From JBMOUD01 sp049319665 (lineage in GTDB: Bacteria; Pseudomonadota; Gammaproteobacteria; Enterobacterales; Enterobacteriaceae), in the NCBI RefSeq assembly GCF_049319665.1, contig NZ_JBMOUD010000006.1:1-64000 (forward strand): a stretch of 64,000 bases of DNA, given 5' to 3'. The position numbers and the translations under genes were made by a program. Under the pieces are notes generated by a model. The model was not told the origin of the DNA, did no database searches, and worked only from the letters and a program-made list of their open reading frames with translations. Below, in pieces: positions 16,429-23,695 of the stretch; positions within the stretch are counted from its first letter, which is position 1, and every line of letters begins with the position of its first letter.

Positions 16429-16826
16429 TCTTTTGACCTTAAATAGCGCATCTTATCGGCCAAGCGAACGAATGAGGCCAGGGGAAATCCGCCAAGGACG
16501 GCGGATTTAGGTTGAGCCGGGCAGGACGCCCGTCTCAATCGACCCGTGAGACCGAAGCAGTAAGCGCGGGCAGTCGCGCAGCGACCCGATAAGCTAAGCG
16601 CAAGGCGCGGGATGCAAGGGTTTTCGCCCTAAAACCCTTGCCGGTCGCGTTCGACTATACCCGTCATACTTCAAGTTGCAGGGTTGTTGGCTGCTCTCGT
16701 TCACCCCAGTCACTTAGTTATCTAAGCTCCTGGGGATTCTCTCGATTGCCGCCTACCTGCATCTTGAAGTTTCTTGGGTATATACCGACATATTCATCAT
16801 ATGCTGATAAGCGGCCGAACCTGCAC
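16429..16826. repeat. Structured ~290-bp repeat, copy B, interrupted by an ERIC
   Basis: Same family as 46650-46951 and in the same orientation. Bases 16485-16508 form the hairpin AAATCCGCC/GGCGGATTT with yet another arm sequence. The repeat is broken after GGTCGCGTTCG by a 127-bp ERIC at 16656-16782 and then resumes with CCGACATATTC...GCGGCCGAACCTGCAC. It fills the gap after mmsA. Confidence 0.8.
16656..16782. repeat. Full ERIC element inside repeat copy B
   Basis: Exactly 127 bases, TATACCC to GGGTATA, in the orientation opposite to that at 13274-13400. The centre carries CACCCCAGTCACTTAG and AGCTCCTGGGGATTC. It is flanked by TA, as expected for TA-targeted insertion. Confidence 0.9.
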
Positions 16827-16852
16827 AGCTCAGACATAACAACTACAGACTA

Positions 16853-17374
16853 TTATTTGGTGTAAAAACGATAAATTGCTGTATATGGCACTTTTAACGT
16901 CGCACCAAAGGTCCCTTGGTCACATTTCGTTGGGCCAGCTGCCCCCCCATGTGTATCGACCCGTTGAATACTACTAACGTGAGCGAAGATACCCGGTTGA
17001 TCTGCTGATGTGCCGGTCAGCAATAACCACGGAATAGAATCCGGCTCATTGGAAGGGCGCGAAGCGCGAACGGAGCCTGCAACAATACTGCCGTCGGTGC
17101 TTTGCCAGTGCGGGCCGTCAAAGTGCTTACCCACCAAATGCACCATACTTTTGTCACTGAATAAATCCGCCTCCGGTGCCTGGAAAACCCAGTTGCCGGT
17201 AGTGGCTTTTGGCCCGGTGGCCGCACAGCGATAAATTTGTACGCCACGCGCATAGACTTGAGTTTGGAGATGTTCAGCGGCTGTTACATCGAGCGAGGTT
17301 TCAGCGGCGTTGGCGGCTGAAATACCACTCAGCAGCAGTGACGCGCAGGTAGCAATAACGATTTTCTTCATCAT
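16853..17374 (-). CDS. Periplasmic DUF3455 protein
   Basis: A 173-residue secreted protein of the DUF3455 family. The signal peptide covers about 1-25 (KKIVIATCASLLLSGISAANA). The mature part includes QVYARGVQIYRC, GKHFDGPHWQ and TKCDQGTFGATLKVPY, all of which recur in this family of unknown function. The ATG at 17374 overlaps the sodC stop (ATGA), so the two are translationally coupled. An upstream in-frame ATG at 17389 lies inside sodC and is less likely. A periplasmic role linked to superoxide or copper handling is suggested only by the coupling to sodC. Confidence 0.8.
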   Translation of the reverse strand: MMKKIVIATCASLLLSGISAANAAETSLDVTAAEHLQTQVYARGVQIYRCAATGPKATTGNWVFQAPEADLFSDKSMVHLVGKHFDGPHWQSTDGSIVAGSVRASRPSNEPDSIPWLLLTGTSADQPGIFAHVSSIQRVDTHGGAAGPTKCDQGTFGATLKVPYTAIYRFYTK

Positions 17375-17898
17375 GATGTCACTCCACAAACAATACGTGC
17401 ACCGCCACCGCCGAGCATCGCAGGATGATCCGAGTGATTATCGCCACCGGCATGAACCATTAATGAATGGCCTTTAATGTCTGACATACGTAAGCGCGGT
17501 GCCAGCACCGGGTAGGTGGCGTTGCCGCTATTATCGACGTACAACGCCGGTAAATCGCCTAAATGGCCGTTGCCCCACGGGCCTTCGTGTTTACCGGTAT
17601 TGGCTGGGTCAAAATGTCCACCGGCTGCCAAGCCAGCGACCATCTTGCCGTCTTGCATCGCAGGCCCACAGTTAGGATTGGTATGCATATGGAAGCCATG
17701 AATACCAGGCGGAAGCCCTTTCAGATTGGGCGTAAACAGCACGCCGTATTGTGTTGCCTGTACATCAATAGTGCCTGCCGGGGTAGATACGCCGTTCGCA
17801 TCGACGTTATTCATGGTAATGGTTGTCGCCTGGGAAACACCGGCAAACATCAAGCCGGCAAGGCATATCGCCTGTTTTAGTGTTTTAAGCATGTACAT
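17371..17898 (-). CDS. sodC: Periplasmic Cu,Zn superoxide dismutase
   Basis: A 175-residue Cu,Zn superoxide dismutase with signal peptide at about 1-24 (ending GVSQA). The metal histidines are in GFHMHTNP, GGHFDP, GKHEGPWGNGHLGDLP and MVHAGGDNHSD. The disulphide cysteines are in NPNCGP and RIVCG. It dismutates periplasmic superoxide to peroxide and oxygen. I place the start at 17898, six bases after AGGG; 17904 and 17892 are also in frame. It overlaps the DUF3455 gene by four bases. Confidence 0.92.
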   Translation of the reverse strand: MYMLKTLKQAICLAGLMFAGVSQATTITMNNVDANGVSTPAGTIDVQATQYGVLFTPNLKGLPPGIHGFHMHTNPNCGPAMQDGKMVAGLAAGGHFDPANTGKHEGPWGNGHLGDLPALYVDNSGNATYPVLAPRLRMSDIKGHSLMVHAGGDNHSDHPAMLGGGGARIVCGVTS

Positions 17899-18143
17899 AG
17901 TCATCCCTATATTTTGTTGGGTGAGTGTGACCGTTATGCAAAGTGGCATTGAGCCATAAAAGTGTACGTCGCCGCAGAGAAGACCGCTTTATGCAGCGAT
18001 GCTCTTATATATAACGAAATATGGTATGACCGGTGTAATTGCTCTGATAGGTGAAACCGTTGTGAGTTTTGTCCAGTACGGAAGGGAAAGTCAGGCGTAG
18101 CGCCAGTTGTCCAGAAATGAAGAGATGCACAACAGGTAGAAAA

Positions 18144-18190
18144 GAGGCGAGGGGAGGTTTAACACTCGCCACGGTCGCCTCTTTTTTAGC
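18144..18190 (-). terminator. Terminator behind the two-component operon
   Basis: AAAGAGGCGA pairs with TCGCCTCTTT across a structured loop. It lies 20 bases past the histidine kinase stop and is followed by a T-rich run on the minus strand. The rest of the sodC to kinase gap (17899-18207) shows no gene. Confidence 0.65.
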
Positions 18191-18207
18191 GTCTTTAGGA
18201 TTTTTCC

Positions 18208-19419
18208 TTACCTGCCAGTATCTTCCGGGAGGCTATCGATAAGCTTATGAGGCAAAATGGGTAAGTTGACAGTAATTAACAGGCCTTTATCTACTGGCAT
18301 GGTTGCCGTTATCGAGCCCTGATGTGCCACACAAATTTCTTTGGCGATAGATAATCCCAGCCCGCTGCCGCCTAAGTCTCTGGCGCGGGAACGTTCGCCG
18401 CGGGTAAAACGCTCAAAGATATGTGGTAAGTAATCAATAGCAACTCCTGGCCCGGTATCCTGGAATGTTATTTCAAAACCTTGTGGCGTATGACGCAGGC
18501 GAACAAACATGCGATCGCCTTTACTGCAATAGCGCAGCATGTTTTCTAAAATAATATTAAAGACCTGGCCTAATCTAAACTCATCACCGACATAATAAAA
18601 TTCATCGTCAGCCTCTATAGATACAGACATATTAGCCGCTTCTAATTGCGGTTTTAGCCATGTCAGGCGCTCTTTTAATACACTTTCTAAATTTAACACG
18701 TTTCTATGCAGCGTTAATTGACCGGCGCTGGCCAGCGAAAGAAAGTGTAAATCATCGGTAAGATGGCTAAGGCTTTTTAATTGTGTCATCACCATATTTA
18801 ATTGCTTTTCATCGGCCGGGAAAACATGGTCTATCATCCCCTGTAATCTGCCCATTGCCGCTGTTAATGGTGAGCGCAGTTCGTGTGCAGCGGCGACATG
18901 TGAGGCTTTTAGCTCGCGTTCGTAGAGCGCGAGTTGGCTAATCATTTTATTGAAATTATTAGAAAATCGGAGCATTTCCTCGGGGCCGTCGGTCACCAGT
19001 TTTGCCTGTTGGTTGAAATTCCCTTGGGCAACGATTTCGGCTACTTCGGTAAGGCTGCTAAATTGTGCGGTGAGCGGGCGTGCTGCACGCAAACATCTTA
19101 AAATAATAAAAGGTGTTGCCAGAATTAAAAATATTAACAGCCATCCCCAATTAAGCGAGGTAATTGAGGGCGTGCTATAGCCAATTCCCCAGCCAGCATC
19201 CACAATCTCATGAAAACGCGAAATATTGATATGAGGGTTTGCTCTAAGGGTCAAAAACTCCTGATATTCAGCAGGTGACATGTGATGAATCACCCAATAA
19301 TACTGCACCGCATAAATACTCCACATCGCGAACATAATAATAAATAACACACTAGCGGCCACAACGATAATACGCGTAGATATCCATAGCAAAAGTGACT
19401 TGTGTTTTTTATTTCTCAT
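18208..19419 (-). CDS. Two-component sensor histidine kinase (AdeS/BaeS-like)
   Basis: A 403-residue inner-membrane kinase. Membrane helices lie at about 15-38 and 91-108, enclosing a ~50-residue periplasmic sensor region. A HAMP linker follows. His179 in AAHELRSPLTA is the phosphorylated residue. Then come the N box (NIILENML), G1 (DTGPGV) and G2 (GGSGLGLSIAKE). The ATG overlaps the stop of the response-regulator gene by four bases. The architecture is that of BaeS/AdeS, kinases that sense envelope stress and control efflux. The gene divergent from the operon is a MipA/OmpV outer-membrane protein, a possible target. The signal is unknown. Confidence 0.88.
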   Translation of the reverse strand: MRNKKHKSLLLWISTRIIVVAASVLFIIMFAMWSIYAVQYYWVIHHMSPAEYQEFLTLRANPHINISRFHEIVDAGWGIGYSTPSITSLNWGWLLIFLILATPFIILRCLRAARPLTAQFSSLTEVAEIVAQGNFNQQAKLVTDGPEEMLRFSNNFNKMISQLALYERELKASHVAAAHELRSPLTAAMGRLQGMIDHVFPADEKQLNMVMTQLKSLSHLTDDLHFLSLASAGQLTLHRNVLNLESVLKERLTWLKPQLEAANMSVSIEADDEFYYVGDEFRLGQVFNIILENMLRYCSKGDRMFVRLRHTPQGFEITFQDTGPGVAIDYLPHIFERFTRGERSRARDLGGSGLGLSIAKEICVAHQGSITATMPVDKGLLITVNLPILPHKLIDSLPEDTGR

Positions 19420-20114
19420 GGTTTACAAAACCTATAACCAATGCCACGTACATTAAGAATAATGTTATCAATGCCAGCCGCTTCGAGTTTCTTTCTTAAA
19501 TTATAAACGTGTGTATCGACAACTCGCTCAAGTGCATCACTTTCTGGCAGACATTCTTCAAGTAAAAACTGGCGGCTTAGCGGCCTGCTGGTCGCACGCA
19601 TTAGCGCGCTCAAAATTGAAAACTCAGTCAGTGTCAAATCTAAGCGGATAAAATCGCCATTTTCACGGAACACTTTAGCAACGATATTGGCGGTATCAAT
19701 TTCGAGGTTTTCCCAGCGCAATACTTCCTCTTGGGTTGCCTGGCTGGTATTGCTACGTCTTAACACGGCCTGTACGCGAGCCATGACTTCACCGGGATTG
19801 TAGGGTTTAACGATGTAGTCATCGGCGCCGTAACGCAATGCCCCAATCTTGTCATAAGCCTCGCCCATTGCGGTGATCATAATGATCGGGGTATTCCCTT
19901 TGCGTCTTACCGCCGCCAGAATTTCTGTGCCACTCATGCCGGGTAACATCACATCTAACAGAATAAGATCAGGCTTCCAGCTTAGCACGGTATTCATGCC
20001 CGTCAGCCCATTTCCGGCCACCGCAACGCTATAACCTTCACGTTTGAGGTAAGCCTCCAGAACATTCGCCGCGTCGGCATCGTCTTCAATTACCAATACT
20101 CTTTTATTTTTCAT
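19416..20114 (-). CDS. OmpR-family response regulator (AdeR/BaeR-like)
   Basis: A 232-residue regulator: receiver domain at 1-120 with acidic pocket ED10-DD12, phosphoacceptor Asp54 in LLDVMLPGMSG and conserved Lys in IVKPY; winged-helix output domain from about 130 to the end (LTLTEFSILSALM, VVDTHVYNLRKKLE, VRGIGYRF). First gene of the operon, with the kinase following. It is divergent from mipA across 126 bases, so its binding site is probably in that gap. Confidence 0.9.
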   Translation of the reverse strand: MKNKRVLVIEDDADAANVLEAYLKREGYSVAVAGNGLTGMNTVLSWKPDLILLDVMLPGMSGTEILAAVRRKGNTPIIMITAMGEAYDKIGALRYGADDYIVKPYNPGEVMARVQAVLRRSNTSQATQEEVLRWENLEIDTANIVAKVFRENGDFIRLDLTLTEFSILSALMRATSRPLSRQFLLEECLPESDALERVVDTHVYNLRKKLEAAGIDNIILNVRGIGYRFCKP

Positions 20115-20240
20115 TTAGTGCAACCTTGACAATTTCTTGATAATTCCCTGAGTGTTCATTGATAACTCCCTCGCATAATTCTTATCACCTGCTGCTTTAA
20201 TCATGCATGAAAATATAAATACATGACAACGAGAATCATA

Positions 20241-21029
20241 ATGTTAACTAAAAAAAACGTTACCTATATAATATCTACTCTCATTGTGTCTGGTATTTCA
20301 TCCGCGTTGGCGAATGAGAATTCTACGAATAAATCGGCTATCACTTTAGGGCTGGGGGCTATATCCTCACCAAGATACAGCGGGTCTAATGAACAAAGTG
20401 TTGGTGGCGTTCCACTATTTCATTTTCAACAAGATAGTTTTTATGTCGATTCGATGAATGGCATTGGCTTTCATCTGCAAAACGATAACGGATTATATTT
20501 AGAACCGACAATTGGTTATAACTCAGGACGTACTGATAAAAACTCAGGGCGGCGCAAAGGTTCCGACAAACTTAAAGGCATGGGGAATATTTCCGCGTCG
20601 GTTAATGCCGGTATCAGCGTAGGATGGGCCGTTACGCCATGGCTGGTTTTGGAAGGTAAGGCCACGCTGCCGCTAAGTGAGAGTCAGGGAGTATCCTACA
20701 GCACATCAATAGATTACATCCCACTTATGAGCGACGAGAATAGCGTCACTTTGCGGGCTAGCGCACTATTCGGCGATTCCCGTTATTTAAATACCTGGTA
20801 TGGCGTTAACGATGAGCAAAGCGCGCGTTCAGGCTATGCCCGTTATAACAGTTCCGCTGGGTTTTACGGAACCGATGCAAGCCTGACCTGGGCTCACCAG
20901 TTCACTGAAAATTGGGGCGGGTTGCTCAGCGTAGACTACGCCTGGCTGGATAAAACGGTGGCCAATAGTCCCATCGTGATGCAACGAGGCGGTACAACAG
21001 GCATCGTCGCAATAAATTATACGTTCTAA
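20241..21029 (+). CDS. MipA/OmpV-family outer-membrane protein
   Basis: A 262-residue beta-barrel with signal peptide at about 1-23 (ending SALA). The mature start (ITLGLGAISSPRYSGS) and GIGFHLQNDNGLYLEP are MipA/OmpV landmarks. The protein ends in aromatic-rich strands and a C-terminal Phe (VAINYTF), as required for BAM-dependent assembly. E. coli MipA scaffolds MltA with PBP1B; OmpV homologues act as porins or adhesins. The start is taken at 20241, which gives a proper signal peptide; a frame extension to 20223 is possible. It is divergent from the two-component operon and probably controlled by it. Confidence 0.85.
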   Translation: MLTKKNVTYIISTLIVSGISSALANENSTNKSAITLGLGAISSPRYSGSNEQSVGGVPLFHFQQDSFYVDSMNGIGFHLQNDNGLYLEPTIGYNSGRTDKNSGRRKGSDKLKGMGNISASVNAGISVGWAVTPWLVLEGKATLPLSESQGVSYSTSIDYIPLMSDENSVTLRASALFGDSRYLNTWYGVNDEQSARSGYARYNSSAGFYGTDASLTWAHQFTENWGGLLSVDYAWLDKTVANSPIVMQRGGTTGIVAINYTF

Positions 21030-21093
21030 GATTTCGGCCTTGAGCAAGGCAAATAAAAATAGCCTGGTAAAGCACCTGATATTCAGAATTTTT

Positions 21094-21390
21094 ATGAAAA
21101 TTTTCATCGTAAAAATGATATTATCGGTAATATTTATTTACTTGATGCAATGCCCGATAAAAAAGGAGGAGAGTATAACCACCGTTTTATCCGTTAAAAA
21201 TGAACTCGCTACCCGTGAACAAATGTATCTTAAGCACGCCAACGTCCAGTATCACTATCGAAAAATATCGATAGATATAAAAAATAATAAAGTCGTTTAT
21301 ATTCCACGATGTAAGAATAATAATGGCCATTTTTTAATGGCCCATTATTTAAAATATTTGGTCAAGTTTCTGGTTGGTCATGGTTCTTAA
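21094..21390 (+). CDS. Doubtful small open frame, possible lipoprotein
   Basis: Ninety-eight codons after mipA. The start MKIFIVKMILSVIFIYLMQC resembles a signal peptide with a weak lipobox (LMQC). No ribosome-binding site precedes it, and no family is recognised. A longer frame would begin at a TTG at 21040, right after mipA. Base composition is AT-rich. It could be a real acquired gene or decayed DNA. A terminator follows at 21533-21563. Confidence 0.3.
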   Translation: MKIFIVKMILSVIFIYLMQCPIKKEESITTVLSVKNELATREQMYLKHANVQYHYRKISIDIKNNKVVYIPRCKNNNGHFLMAHYLKYLVKFLVGHGS

Positions 21391-21532
21391 GGTGATCTTT
21401 CTACTCGTGCTGAAAATAGCATGCATTAAACTAATTTCTAAAACCTGAACCGCCGAAAGAAACCCGGACTCCGTTGATCGATTTATAAAACCTTTGATGG
21501 TGTTACACTCATCGCATATGAGATAGGTATAT

Positions 21533-21563
21533 AAAAAATCCACGCTCTCGCGTGGATTTTTTA
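21533..21563. terminator. Bidirectional terminator
   Basis: AAAAAATCCACGC/GCGTGGATTTTTT with a four-base loop, located between convergent transcription units (mipA side and the DASS transporter). Confidence 0.9.
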
Positions 21564-21616
21564 TGGCTAAAGCATTCAGATTGAAACGTGCTAATTCAGT
21601 CCTAATTGGCACAATA

Positions 21617-23128
21617 TTAGAACATCATCACCATCCACGGATAACCAATCAGCATCAATGCACACAGGAAAATAAAGCCGAAGATGGTGCCCAGTCGCCA
21701 ATAATCTTTGGTTGGCAGGTAGCCGCTGCCGTAGTAAATCGGACTTGGGCCGGTGCCGTATGGGGTAATAATCCCCATCACGCCCAGTGATGTACACATC
21801 ATCAGGCAGAATACCGGCATGTTAATACCGGGGATTGAGGCGGCGACGGTCAACACCGCAGGGAGTAGCGCGGTGGTGTGAGCGGTGGTGCTGGCGAACA
21901 GATAGTGCAGCAAGAAGAAAGCAACCAGCAGCATGACGGCAGCGACTTCTGGCTTTATCCCTTCGAGTAGCTGACCACCTTGCGCGCCCAACCAGGCAAT
22001 AAAGCCAACGCGCGCCAAGCCATCTGCCAGTGCGACTAGCGTTGCAAACCAGGCAAAGGTATTCCAGGCGGGTTTGTTACTGACAATATCGTTCCAGTTA
22101 AGTACGCCGGTCCACAACATCAATACCACGACCAACATGGCCGCCATCGCCGGTTCAATCCAGGCGGTAGCAAAAATCCACATCAATAGCGCAAAGCAGA
22201 CAAACACCAGCAGTAAGATTTCATTACGTTTGAGTTTGCCGAGTTTTTCCAACTCACTGCTTGCCCAACGCGGTACTTCATCATTGATTTTTACTTCCGG
22301 TGGGTAGAACAAATAAGCCAACAGCGGCATGGTAAGGATCAACAGCACGCCGAGCGGTAAGAAGGCCAGGAACCAGGTTCCCCAAGAGATATCAAAGCCA
22401 ACGATGCTTTTCACCAGCGCCAGTGCCAGCAGGTTAGGCGCCAGAGCGGATAAGAACATCGAACTGGTGATACAAGCCGCCGTAATGGCTACCCACATCA
22501 AATAAGAGCCAATTTTACGCGAACTAGGATCATTAGGGAGCGAACCGTACAACGGCGGTAGGTTGGCAATAATAGGATAGATAGTCCCGCCGCTTCGCGC
22601 GGTATTGGAAGGCGTGAAGGGGGCTAACAGCAAGTCGGCGAAGGTGATCGCATAACCCAGCGTCAGGCTGCGACGACCGAGATATTTCACCAGAATCAAC
22701 GCCAGACGACGGCCAAACTGCGTTTTGTCATAACCGGCTGCGAACATAAAGGCGCCGAAGATCAGCCAAACCGTCGAGTTACTAAATCCACTTACTGCCC
22801 ACTTAAAGGATTCGGTGGCCATTTTAAACTTAGGGTTGGCGATTTCCGCAGGACTAAATAGTAGCCATTGGCTGCAGAGGGCAATAACCACGACACCGGT
22901 TAGACCGATGACCGCGCCGGGCAATGGCTCAAAGACTAAACCGACAATCACACCAACAAAAATGGCAAAGAAATGCCAGGCATAGGGTTCTAAGCCTGCG
23001 GGAACTGGCACGAGCAATAACAGTACTGCGATCACTACCGGTAAAAATAGCATGATCAGGTGCTTTTTTTGTCCCGAAGAGGGGGGCGCTACCTTTGGGG
23101 GTTCACTCACTGTTGATACTTTGTTCAT
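21617..23128 (-). CDS. DASS-family dicarboxylate transporter (CitT/TtdT-like)
   Basis: A 503-residue divalent anion:sodium symporter with about 12-14 membrane segments. Diagnostic stretches are STVWLIFGAFMFAAGYDKTQFGRR, LAPFTPSNTARSGGTIYP and ASTTAHTTALLPAV, the last two being the substrate- and ion-binding SNT-type hairpins. E. coli relatives CitT and TtdT exchange citrate or tartrate for succinate. The start is set at 23128, nine bases after AAGG; an in-frame TTG lies 15 bases upstream. The divergent neighbour is a fumarate-reductase-type enzyme, which suggests import of fumarate, malate or a related acid and export of succinate. Confidence 0.85.
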   Translation of the reverse strand: MNKVSTVSEPPKVAPPSSGQKKHLIMLFLPVVIAVLLLLVPVPAGLEPYAWHFFAIFVGVIVGLVFEPLPGAVIGLTGVVVIALCSQWLLFSPAEIANPKFKMATESFKWAVSGFSNSTVWLIFGAFMFAAGYDKTQFGRRLALILVKYLGRRSLTLGYAITFADLLLAPFTPSNTARSGGTIYPIIANLPPLYGSLPNDPSSRKIGSYLMWVAITAACITSSMFLSALAPNLLALALVKSIVGFDISWGTWFLAFLPLGVLLILTMPLLAYLFYPPEVKINDEVPRWASSELEKLGKLKRNEILLLVFVCFALLMWIFATAWIEPAMAAMLVVVLMLWTGVLNWNDIVSNKPAWNTFAWFATLVALADGLARVGFIAWLGAQGGQLLEGIKPEVAAVMLLVAFFLLHYLFASTTAHTTALLPAVLTVAASIPGINMPVFCLMMCTSLGVMGIITPYGTGPSPIYYGSGYLPTKDYWRLGTIFGFIFLCALMLIGYPWMVMMF

Positions 23129-23331
23129 AGTTTTTGCCTTCAAGTTATTTTAAGGACGCGATATATGCCTTGAATCCTACGATTGTTTTATTGATTGGCG
23201 ACTTATCTATTGGTGAAACTCCCTTTATAGGTTTTATTGCCATAGCCCCGTGCTATAAAGTTGCAGTATGCATGTTATGGTTCGTACATTGTTAAATGTA
23301 GATATTAATAATAAAAATCTTATTGAAAATA

Positions 23332-23345
23332 TTGACCGAGATCAG
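23332..23345. promoter_or_regulatory. Candidate FNR site
   Basis: TTGAC-CGAG-ATCAG matches the FNR consensus TTGAT-N4-ATCAA at eight of ten positions. It lies in the 567-base region between the divergent DASS transporter and fumarate-reductase fusion, about 205 bases from the former and 350 from the latter. The rest of this region shows no gene; a 60-codon frame at 23323-23505 has no support. Confidence 0.45.
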
Positions 23346-23695
23346 TCTTTTTAGAGGTTTGTGCTTATGGCCATTCTATCTGCATTATTCTTGTGGCATT
23401 GTAGGGACGGTTTACAAAAAATCCAACGATCATAGTGTGATAGACGAAATTTTTATGTACAGTACCACTGTTCTTAATGTGGGCATTGCCTCTTCTCAGC
23501 GTTGATTTTTTTCATCTGTAGGCTAGTATTCGATGAATCTATTTATCTCTATAAAGTAGTCAACTCCTGTTCATTTAAAAGTTAAATACGTCAATTCATC
23601 TGCTCTATTCATAAAAAACTGTTCGGCACTCAGATTGCGGTAGAAAATGCGCCGGCCATAGAATCCAACGCTTTTAAATTTTGGAATTGTTAATA

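Noticed and set aside
23323..23505. 60-codon plus-strand frame between the DASS transporter and fumarate reductase
   Set aside because: No ribosome-binding site, no recognisable protein, overlaps the likely promoter region.
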